Part shown: piece by piece, positions 44,975-55,205 of the stretch
How positions within the stretch are numbered: position 1 is the stretch's first letter
Layout: every line of letters starts with the position of its first letter
NCBI GenBank assembly: GCA_009760855.2
Contig: WPIO01000005.1
Span: forward strand, 8,716,001 to 8,780,000
DNA from: Cristatella mucedo
Lineage: Eukaryota > Bryozoa > Phylactolaemata > Cristatellidae
Direction of reading: 5' to 3'
Length of the DNA: 64,000 bases
The notes under the pieces: generated by a model
Databases searched by the model: none
The model's input: only the letters and a program-made list of their open reading frames with translations
What the model was told of the DNA's origin: nothing
Translations under genes and position numbers: made by a program

Positions 44975-46175
44975 TGACCCTGAGTGCACAGGCCGGTAGA
45001 CCAGCAAAGACTGAGCTACTGAAATAAAGACGGGATGTCACGATTGCATAGGCCAATTTAGATGTGGTATCCCAGTCTAATCCAGCCTAAATTTTAGCAC
45101 TGTTATGTAGCTGAAACTAAGCAGACTTCAATGTGGAGCTGATGTGTTCTCTAGTGAACGGTCACTTTAAAACATGACACCTAGATTTCGTGCAGTTTCA
45201 ATAGGACATATGCAGGCAGAGCCGATTTCGAGCTTTAACCTTTCAATTTCTGAATCTCACTTGGTTCGTCCATAACTAGTAAGTTGGTTTAATAATCCTT
45301 CCGTTTAAGAAAGTTTGCTGCCATCCATGTGCGGATGTGATCAATACAGGCAGTAAAGGATGTATAAGGATTCGATGTGCTGGAATGCAGGGAGGGATCA
45401 AATCAAAGGTGCAACTGAGTGTCATCTGCATTGCAGTGAAAGCCTAAATTGTACCCGGCAATCAAATAAGAAATAAGAGAATACAAACCATAAAAAGAAT
45501 GTGACCAAGCACAGAGCCCTGAGGTACCACATATTTCAGAGTTTCCTCGGGTTATCTTCGCCTATTATAATCAGTACTCTATATCCCACTTAGATGGAGC
45601 CTGAAGCCTGAAGTGCATTACCAGTGATGCCCAAGCGAGATAAGAGGCATTTGACAAGGACTTGGTGATCGATAGTATCAAAAGCTGCTGAAAGATCGAG
45701 CAAAACAAGCAGATATAGTCTACCTATGACTGCATTCCTAAGTAGGTCTTTATAACCCGAAGCAATGCCGACTCTGGAGCGATTAGGTCTCAAATCAAAT
45801 CAGACAGGAACGTACTATCAAGATTTGATATATCAACAACATGTGAGTTTAGCTGGTCTGCCACGACTCGTTCTAATGTCTTTGATAGGAACGGTCGAAG
45901 TGAGAGTTGGCGAAAGTTGCTTAAGTTCTCTTGGCATATTGTTACTTTCTTGAGTATTGGCTTGACTACAGCCTTATTGAAAGGTAATTAGACATGACAT
46001 GAGGCAAATGACATATTAATGATGTTAGTAATGCATTTCACCAGCAGATGAATGCCTCGTAGAAGCTGGACAGTGATAATAGGGTCTAGAGGACTAATCA
46101 TCTTCTCTCATTGGGATCAGATTTTCAGGACGAGGTCACTAGTGACCTCCTTGAATATAGACATTGAGGTGCTGC
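44975..46175 (-). mobile_element. LINE family A, internal RT fragment (copy A5)
   Basis: Minus-strand RT domain, frame broken but readable: LLVLLDLSAAFDTIDHQVLV (near 45710-45650, catalytic Asp kept), GITGNALQASGS, a decayed GVPQGS box and C-terminal pieces. The 3' coding end and the untranslated region are missing beyond about 44975. A 3'-truncated copy cannot arise by simple incomplete reverse transcription, so part was deleted later. Confidence 0.82.
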
Positions 46176-46966
46176 ATGGAGTTTAGTGAAAGTATTAAAG
46201 GATATCAGAAGTGTACAAATAATTTCCAAAACCCTAGAACGGCAAGAAAATGTAAGTTAGACCCTTTAATAGAGACGTCAAAGCACGGTGAGGATAACCC
46301 AGCTGCTGTTTAAATAGCCTCTTAAAACGCACTAATCATAGAAATCTGGTTGTTTTGGCGGTATTTTTACATGCATCACATTTAATTTTTTCATAATCAG
46401 TTGTAGTTATAATATTTTTAAATATGCCGTTGGTGAAACGGTTCATGGTATTAGTTAAGTAATATCTTTTAGAACTACAATCACCAGCCTCGAAAGAAAA
46501 CCAAAATTGGTGATTCCCGTATCCTTTCGATTGAGCAAAAGGTCATCTCTACTATCGGTTATATGTAGCTTACAGCTTCTCCTTTTAGCTCTCTAGAAAC
46601 TGCAAACTTATCCCTAACACTTAATTAGCAATAAGCGATATTAAAATCAACATGCTTTTACGTAATGCTATTTTTAACTTTCACACAACGAAGCTATACT
46701 GTGGGTTTAATTGAGTAAATAACTAACTCTTCTCACCGGCTCAGAAAGTATAGAGCTTAAATAGTCTCATTCCCTCCAAAGAGCTTAAAAAAAGTAACGC
46801 ATTGAAAGTAAATACAGGCCAATCATCTTATATGCCGAGATGTGAACTACACTACCTCCATTCAGGTGCATGAACAACCGACCGTTTCTTGCTTTTTAGG
46901 AAAAAAGAGCTTGTCATAACTTTTTCACAGAAAATTGTGCTCATGTTTCGTTATATCCCTTTATCA

Positions 46967-47610
46967 GCTGAACTCATAGATCGAAACCTCACACCTTGCT
47001 AGTAAGTTCCAGTCTGGCTTAAAGACAGTTGGCGACAGAAGCTTTAGCTCTGCAGGTCCTAGACTGTGGAACTCGCTTCCACAATTCTTAAGCAACGACA
47101 TCTACTCTCCAACTGCCGACTATGGCACATATTTTTCAGCGGTCCTGAGCTGCTACTTTTATGCTACTCACTACCTGAACTGCTTTCCCAACTCTGCTAT
47201 GCTTCCCACTTTCTCTTTGTCGCGTGAGACGAAGTCTGTTGGCTACCGAGTGCGTACCGAAAGCCGCTTAGGCTGTGAGTGCGCCATATAAAACTCTCCT
47301 GCGTAACACCCACATGGTCTTTATGACTTTGTGGAGTTACTGACGGAGATACATTACATTCGTCTTTGATGTGCTTACGCGTGCTGTTCCTGTGCATGCT
47401 GCCACTAACCACATTTGCATGCTGACCTTTGGCATGTCACCCCTAACCATATTATTCATTTTGTTTGTTTTTCAAGCATGATTTTACTCACCATTCAATT
47501 GCATATCCCTTTGCAGCAAATGTAAAGCACCTAGAAAGAGATTAAATTCTCTGAGGGCGCTTTATCAAGTGAATTATTATCATTATTATTATTATTATTA
47601 TTATCCACTT
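46967..47610 (+). mobile_element. Chimeric LINE: family A, family B, family A
   Basis: 46967-47018 is family A RT coding sequence (encoding about LNS, a stop, then ETSHLASKFQSG). At 47019 it switches to the family B 3' end (AAAGACAGTTGGCGACAGAA, through GTGGAGTTACTGACGGAGAT and ACATTACATT at 47347-47357). At 47358 it switches back to the family A 3' untranslated region, ending in the hairpin strand CCTAGAAAGAGATTAAATTC and an (ATT)n tail at 47576-47604. The middle of family A (about 1.2 kb) is absent. Confidence 0.85.
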
Positions 47611-48521
47611 ACTAACGTTAATGTCCTTACTGACAATTGTGCTGATACTCTCTTAATAACTAATTTCTTTTAATTTTGTTTAATCTCAACTGGTGGAGCT
47701 CACGCTCCAAATATATCGATGGAGTCAAATTTAATTTTATGAACTAAACGCTATTTCAAAATGCATTAATCCTGACATAATTGCTCGTGCAGCAGCACCT
47801 ATTAACTCAATAGTGTGATTTTGCGTGTGTCATTTAATGTGCCGAAAGGAAAGTCTCTGCAGCTATTTTGATAGAGGCTCTGCCTTTGCTATGTATGCAA
47901 TAAAATGGCTATAATAATGTGAATTGCCTTGAGCACTTTACGGCCTGCCATTAAGGACCGGCATTGTAAAGCGACATGGGGCTGTTATTGTTTGCACTGA
48001 CGATACCGAGGCTACCCTTTACTGCTCACCGGCACCACTGCGGCAGCACAGCTACTCACATATTTTGCGCACAGCAGTTGTGTGCCATTAAAAGGCTTTA
48101 TATTTATAACTTCCACATTTTTCAAGAGTCTAAAAGAACGTCTCATACTAGGGTTGCCCCGCCCTTCTCTCCAATAGACTAAGCCAGTCTTTCCTTTGTC
48201 ACCGAGCGGCACCACTTCCATGAAGCCAACCACAGGAAAGACCATAGAAATAATTCATCAAACCTTCGAAAATCATATAGCTTCACAAAAGTATGTGCTG
48301 AAACGTATACATATATTGAATCTAATCGGCATATAAACCAGCTCACAATGTGTGCTCTTCCGCTCTTCTACGTTTTAACCGAACAATCTATGACTATATT
48401 AAACCCTCAAAATCACGGTAACGCAGCTTTAGCCAAGTATAAACCCAAAGGCTCCCACGGATCTTTAAACTGTGAGTAGCAAATGTAATGCATTACCTAA
48501 ATTAAATTCGTCATCATTGAG

Positions 48522-48629
48522 TTACAATGGTCTGCTGGTCACATACCTGCTACTTCAGCAGCTTAATAAAGTTGAAGGGCGTCTTCAAGCAAAGGAGTGG
48601 GGTATCGTGTACCTACATCGTTATATAAG
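48522..48629 (+). CDS. NRF-6-like acyltransferase gene 2, exon 8
   Basis: The translation is S-YNGLLVTYLLLQQLNKVEG, then RLQAKEWGIVYLHRYIR. The family pattern SGLLVxYxxLxxL...(F/Y)YxHRYxRLTP is clear, and YLHRYIR joins RLTPVYM in exon 9 across the split codon. The donor is GTAACA, phase 2 out. With the acceptor at ATTGAG (48520-48521) the reading is in phase with a repaired exon 7, but adds Tyr-Asn before GLL. The position giving the usual S-GLL lies six bases further on and is preceded by CAA rather than CAG. Confidence 0.88.
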
Positions 48630-51115
48630 GTAACATTTTTTATTTAACCCATTTAATTTGAACTTTGATTCCGTGAATACATCAATTTTGTAAACAAATA
48701 TTGCTGACATCTCGTTTAAGTCGTGCTCTCTGTAATATTAATAGTACTTCTAAGATGGCACAGCTAATATAAATTTAATATCATAAATATAACGGACATA
48801 ACTTAATAACTTCCATATAAAACTACACCAGTCATTTTAGTAGTTAAAACAAACATTTAAATGTGTGTCATTTATATTATTTATTGATTTTATCATTTTT
48901 CAGGAATATTCGAAGAAATATATCATTCGAGCATCTTGAAAGTCGTTTGTTTTAAGTTAACTTTTCACCAATTTTTTCAACCACATTTCATAGCTCCAAG
49001 CCTTTTAAAGATTGTGAATATAGCCAACGATCTAAAGTTAAGCGTGACATGTTTAACTCGAATTTTAAGTCATGACTGTCAACGTTACAGGAGACGGTCC
49101 CTGGAATGATTTCGAAAATTAGTAAGGGTGAACGGAATTTCTTGTCAATCCGGAGACCTGAGTATTTTGGTCCGAGACAGCAACCTTAGAATCTTAACTA
49201 CTCCGATTATTAAACATTGAAATCCATGCCATACTGTACTTGAATACAGACTATGATGTCTCTTAAAATGTCATATTAGCTCCGCCTAAAGTAATTCACA
49301 TTCGCTCTACTACTTGCAATCCTAATATTACAATCTTAACTTATTTAAGAGCTCATTATCTACACCGCACCTTGTGATTTTCTAGATTTTTATATATTTT
49401 TCACTTAGAAAAAACTGCACTCAAATTTGCGTGGTGATGCGAAAAATACCACTGTCAAGCCACTCTGTTACATCTCATGAAGTCAAGGCCTTTCTTAGTG
49501 CCACTGGTCAAGCAACCACGTTTTTTTTAGGAAACTCTTATTTCTTTAGAAGTTTTCTAGCAGCTGACAAGAAAAATAATCCACGATATTTAACAGTATA
49601 ACCCATAAGTATGACAATTATAACGTAAAATTCTTGGTATACCTTGGAGGTATATCAACCAAGCAGAGTAATTGACCTAAGCACTGCTACGTGTCCGAAA
49701 ACTAAGATCATGCCATTAACGGAGAATGCTGCATTTCTCACTAAACAAATTCACCAGAGAAAGATTTATTATTGAAACTTCATTTTTTTATATTCTTCTA
49801 ATTTTAAAACCAGCTGTAGCGTATCTGGTAGCTTTGGCCTTGCAGGTTGTCCTGCTTGAACGGAAATGTCCTAACAAGTTAAGCCACTCTTGGCACCCAT
49901 TTTTCAGTTACAAGTCACATTTGCCTGCTTACAACATTTATCCCTCACCTCAAATTGATCACTTTTATCACACTATTGAGATTGGGCTAATACAGTGTAC
50001 ATCCGTAATATTTAGTGTTAAGTTCGCCCACCGCACTAGATGCTCACATGAAATTTGTGTATGCCTGTGCCAGCAATCACATCAAGTGACTTGCCCTCAG
50101 CTTTTTGAAACTATATCCTGCCTTGTTCTAATCTCTGACTTGACGATAATACCTTAGTAGTAGCATTTTATGTGAAACTATAACTTTCCCAATTTCCATT
50201 TCTAGTCTTTCTTGTTCAGTATTGAGCGTCCTTTGTTTTCTTGCGTTTGTTGCAATTACCCAAATTGACATGGTGACAAATTGGCATATATACTTTGCAA
50301 CATAGATGAAGATTATATGACATTTGATTTAGCTGGAGAATATTAAACAGGCTGTTAAAAGTTACTATTAGTATCTCATCTGCTCTGTAGCCAAGTTAAA
50401 AACTGGAGCTGGTAATTGACAGAATATTCATTGTCTTATATTTCATACTTACTAAAAAGGTGATATCCTTCGACTCTGTTGTACCCGAAATTACACTAGT
50501 TCGCTGCAGCTGCGGGTTTAGCTGCAAAGTTTAAAAATGTTTTTTTGTTTTTGACAGTTTATTTTGTAGCTTTGAGAATAAACTTTTCGATTGCAATTAG
50601 ATATAAACGTGCTGTCTCGTACAAAAGCTTGAGCAGGATCCTATAATTAACAGATTAGGATGGTGGCTTTACAGTAGACTAGAACTTGGAATGTAGCATC
50701 ATCAAGCCCATCAAGATCAAGGCCTCACAGATTTCTATTTAATGCCATCAATATACTATTGCGGAATCAAAGCAGTAGCAAACTAAGCTAAAGATATGCA
50801 CTTGCGATATCCTAGTTTGAGAACTTGCCCCTGGTAATGAATACAGTAAAAAATAGAAATCAAGACGGGTTGTCAAAAAAAGTGGACGAAAGCGATGGCA
50901 GCAATTTCGCCAAAGTAGGAGCTCACTTTGACTAATTTTTTCAGCTTAAAGTATGGTTAATTGGGGTTAGATGAAATATGCTGACTGATTTATTGGCAAT
51001 CAGATTCGAAAAACGCGGTCAGGTTACTCACCCCGACGTGACGAGAGTGCTGTTACATGAACCAATCCGAAGGTTGATGTCTTACAGCTTTCTAGATAAA
51101 CCAGATTTGCCCCTA

Positions 51116-51116
<1 letters not shown>
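48630..51116. other. Gene 2 intron 8, first part
   Basis: AT-rich. A 143-codon ORF at 49726-50157 has no recognisable similarity. A tRNA-like trace is present on the minus strand near 49120-49190. Nothing else supported. Confidence 0.5.
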
Positions 51117-51192
<76 letters not shown>

Positions 51193-51195
51193 TAT
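51117..51195. repeat. (AT)n microsatellite
   Basis: About 80 bases of AT dinucleotides with rare GT or TTT interruptions, lying directly upstream of a long LINE family B copy. Confidence 0.95.
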
Positions 51196-51199
51196 GCAT

Positions 51200-54100
51200 T
51201 CCTCCCTTCACTAGAGAGAGGCCTTGGGCGACTCCTAGCTTGGTGTGGACCTTTACCTGATTTCTCTGTGATACCTTCGGGTATTCCGCTGCTATCTTCG
51301 CTGTGACTATTTATGAGCTGTACTCGCATGTGCAACACAAATCAGGACCTGCTTAGCATAAGGTGCGATGTCGCCTTTAGTCGATACCTACCAGCGGGCC
51401 TTCTTCAGCTGGTCAATGAGAACCTTCCTGTGTCCTGCTTTCGCCCTATCAACAGCTCGGCGATCAAACTTATGACCCGTAAGTTTAAAGCACTGAATAG
51501 TACTTGTTGCGGTAGTAGACCACCTGCGGTAGCCCAGCAAGCTGTGGAACGTCGACCAGAGGCCGTTACTAAGGTCCAATCCAAATTCGAAGGGCCCGAA
51601 TCTGCTGGGCCGAATACATGCTGACGTGAATACAAGACACTTCATAGCCGTCCCATAGTTGTTAGGCCTCTGAAATTCCGCCTACTAAATTTCCGCTCGC
51701 TAAAAACCATGGGGTTACTTATCCACGATCAGGTAGTCCAGGAGAGGCTAGATGCATTTCTGCTTACCGAAACTTTGATTGCGCCTTGTTCCAGTAGTTG
51801 TATTTCTGAGACCACTCACTCCACCCGGGTTCTCATTTTATCAGTCCATGCATTCTGACAAGGTTGGTTGCTGGGTTGTAATTGTTGTTCGCGAACCGTT
51901 CGGCTATAAGATGTGCAGTTTTTCGCATGGGCCATCGTTTGAATCGGTTGCATTCAGGTCTTCATCAAAGACATTGCCTCTCACTGTTGAAATATACCGG
52001 CCTCTTTCTGGCTGTCTAAACTTGTTTATAGAGGAGTTTTCAGAGTTCCTCGCTAAAAGAATTGTGTGTGACACGCTGTGACTGATTGTAATAGACTTCA
52101 ATATTCACGATAACAACCCTAGCAACAGCCAGGGCAGCTCATTTCTTAAATGTCTGGAGAATTTTGGTTTGGCCCAACACGTTAATCATGGCATTCATGT
52201 CGGTGGCCATATTCTACATCTCATGATCACTAAGGATGTCCTCCCCACTGACTTTGTGATGTTCCCACTGAACCTCTCGGATTATTGATTGGTCTCGCTT
52301 ACTGTTCCTGCTCCCTTGTACGTACAGGGTAATGTCAAATTTTTCAAACGACGGAACTTACAAAGCAATGATATGGACAAGTTTTGAAATATGTTTGTGA
52401 TGCAGGTCTTCATGAAGTGCATTCAGACTTTACCGGCAGCCTCGATACTGTCATTGATGCAATAAACTTTACACTCGGGAGTGCTCTTGACAAGCATGCT
52501 CCCGTTTATTCTACCCGTGTTCAAAGTCGTGGAGATTACTTTCAATTTACAAAAAAACTCCTAAAGATGCTCCGGGTTAAGCGCAGGCTTAAACGTCGTT
52601 TCAAGAAATCGGGATCTGCTGCATATCTAGTCAATTTCAAAGACATCCTTCAAGTTTACACCCAAAAGCTTAAAAAATCTAAGGCTTCTTTTTTTATCAG
52701 AAAAAGCTGAATTCCTTCCAGTCGGACACTAAACAGATTTATATAAAACAGTAAAGCATTTACTGGCCTATGCTGAGAGGTCTGACTTCCCAGATATTAA
52801 GGGCTCAGCCAAAAGGTTTTCAGCCTTCTTTACTGAAGAAATTGTGCACATTTGAGCCTCCATTAGGCCCCCTCCGACAAAAGTAATCGCGGTTCCACTA
52901 CCTGTGACCTTCCTTAAAAGATTCTCCGATGCTTCTGCATGCGATTTGGCTACCTTAATAAGGTCGAGCAAAAAGAGCCCATCTCCTGAAGATCCTATTC
53001 CTTCATCTCTGTGGTCTTCACTAGCAGACTAACTTAGCCCTGCCATAACCAAGATTGTTAATGCTTCTCGTGGTAAAGGGTTCGTCCAAAGTCCTTCAAA
53101 TCGGCAATCGTTAGATCCGTACTTAAAAATCCTGAATTAGATACCAAGGTCCTTGCAAACTATGGCCCAGTTTCCCTTCTTCCTTTCTTGCCAAAGATTC
53201 TTTAAAAAATTGTTGCTAGGCAGTTGGTTGAACATATTTAAAGAATGAAATATCAGAAAAACTTTAATCAGAATTCAGGAGGCAGCATTCGACTAAAACT
53301 GCTCTCCTCCATGTTAACAATGACATTCTACATTGCAACCACGACGGGAATGTCACTGCCCTAGAGCTGCTAGATCTGTCGCTGCCGTTGACACCATTCA
53401 TCACGCTGTTCTGCTTGAACGATTGAGAACAACGATCGGTCTGGCAGACGAAGCACTGTCATGGTTTAAATCGTACTTGTCTGATCGCGTTCAATCCGTA
53501 TCGTGCGGGGGTCAGGTCTCACACACGAGTAGGGTCACCTGTGGAGTCCCTCAAAGGTTTGTACTCGGTCCCTTGCTGTTCTCCATTTATACACAACCTC
53601 TGGGAAAAGTAATTTATGCCCATGGATTAGGATATCACTTGCATGCTGACGATACTCCGTTGTATTTTCCATTCAAACCGTCGGAATCAGCTGCAGCAAC
53701 AGAGAAACTTAATGCTTGCCTTGCCGATATTCGATCCTGGATGTCGGAAAACTTCCTGAAATTAAATGACGATAAAACCGAACTGCTGCTCATAGGAAAT
53801 CCTGAGCGTGTGGCTGGATTAAAAGGCTTTGCTCTTTTAATAGGTGATGCTGTTGTGCGACCATCTCCAGTTGCTCGAAATTTAGGTATCGTTTTCGATA
53901 GCTGGCTACATTTTTAAAGCTTCATTCAGATTATTACATGTTTAAAGCTTCATTCAGAAGACTGCTTCTACAGCTAGCTACCACGTCCGATCATTATCCA
54001 AGATTAGGGGATGTCCTCCACAGTGGCTTTTAAAAACATTAACTAGCCCCTTAGTTATGTCTCGGCTTGATTATTGTAATTCTCTTTCAGCTAGGCTACC

Positions 54101-54712
54101 AAAGAAAGATATTAGGCCACTGCAGCTGACTATGAATATGGCTGCAACGCTAGTCCAAGTCCCACAGGTTTTAGCACGTGTCTCCTTCGCTGAAAGAGCT
54201 AGGATGGAAGCTGGTTGAGCAACGGATGCAGAGCAAAGTTCCTATGCTGACCCACAAGGCCCGCCACGGCTTGGCTTCTTTGTACCTAGCTGAACGGCTG
54301 CATCAGTTTCAGCCAGTTCGCGCCCTCAGGTCCAGTGTAGATAATAATTTAGCTGTTCCATTCCTCCGCTTAAAGACTGTTGGCGATAGAATTTTTAGCT
54401 CTCCAAGTCCTAGGCTGTGGAACTCGCTTCCACAATTGTTGCACAACGACAACTAATCTCCTACTGCCAGCTATGGCTCATCAGTTTTCACTGCTCCTGA
54501 GCTGCTACTTCCATGGTACTCACTACCTCAACTGTTCTCATGACTCAGCTAAGCTTCCCACTTTTTCTTTGTTGCGTGTGTCGAAGTCTGTTGGCTAGGC
54601 CGCGAGGCTGTGAGTTCGCTATTCAAAACTCTTGTGTGTAACACCTACTTGATCTTTTTGACTTTGTGTAGTTACAGACGGTGATGCATTACATTACATT
54701 ACATAGATTGGC
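51200..54712 (+). mobile_element. LINE family B, longest copy (B7), degenerate
   Basis: About 3.5 kb, sense to gene 2, inside intron 8. Order: a 5' part with a coding remnant at 51313-51624 (GLLQLVNENLPVSCFRPINS, ending ESAGPNTC). An endonuclease remnant follows (DAFLLTETLI near 51750; VIDFNIHDNNP near 52092, then NFGLAQHVNHGIHVGGH). The linker SAKRFSAFFTEEI is near 52808. RT from 53190 includes [39 protein letters not shown] and HLHADDTPLYF (catalytic tyrosine changed to His, the two Asp kept). The C-terminus and 3' end follow, with ATTACATT repeats at 54685-54706. Multiple stops and frameshifts mean it is inactive. Confidence 0.9.
53909..53964. repeat. 28-bp tandem duplication inside LINE copy B7
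   Basis: Two adjacent units, CATTTTTAAAGCTTCATTCAG... at 53909-53936 and CATGTTTAAAGCTTCATTCAG... at 53937-53964. Other family B copies have one unit here. Confidence 0.75.
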
Positions 54713-54859
54713 TGTATCTTCGCTTAGCCTCAAGAATTGAATAGCCATCTAAGCATTAATGCCTTCGATGCTGGCTGTAGGAGACTGATTTTAGATGAAG
54801 AGCGAGGCTTGGAAGGTTCAAAGGTGGGCAGAGTTGGATATAACCTGTGAAAAGATAAG

Positions 54860-55205
54860 AGCCGAGATTACGTTCAGTGATGGCATTAGCCATACTTATA
54901 GTACAGAGTGTAAAACAAAGGCTGCTAAATATCAAACCTTGATAGGCACCATAGTTTAGGTGTTCCTTTAATACCCGACAGCCATTTCCATCAACCCTCT
55001 GTATTTTTTTATTAGTTTGGACCTGACCCAGGTTAGCACTTCGCTAGTGATGCCTAAACCAGCGGATAGGTACCCTAATATGATGTATGTTCAATGCTGC
55101 TGACAGAACCTTGAGGACCAGCAGCGAAGCCCTATAATAATCAGCAAGTTGTATAGCATCAACGTAAACCCGAAGAAGAGTTTATTTTAGTATCGTTCAA
55201 TTTTA
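54860..55205 (-). mobile_element. Divergent L2-like LINE, RT fragment
   Basis: Minus-strand pieces align with the motif A to GVPQGS region of the other copies: RASLLVLKVLSAALNIHH (near 55125-55075), RIQRVDGNGCR (near 55000), KEHLNYGAYQG (near 54965). It is more diverged from A and B than they are from each other, so an older or third family. It may extend to about 54720. Confidence 0.6.

Larger units (their letters stand above)
44436..48521. other. Gene 2 intron 7
   Basis: Contains an antisense LINE family A relic (44975-46175) and the A-B-A chimeric element (46967-47610). Remaining parts (44436-44974, 46176-46966, 47611-48521) are AT-rich and unassigned. Confidence 0.75.

Noticed and set aside
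49120-49190. tRNA-like sequence on the minus strand (GTAGTTAAGATTCTAAGGTTG...)
   Set aside because: The B-box equivalent (CCGGATTGAC) is too degenerate and no second copy is visible.
49726-50157. 143-codon plus-strand ORF as a gene
   Set aside because: No recognisable motif, lies within an intron of gene 2, and the composition and length are compatible with chance in AT-rich DNA.
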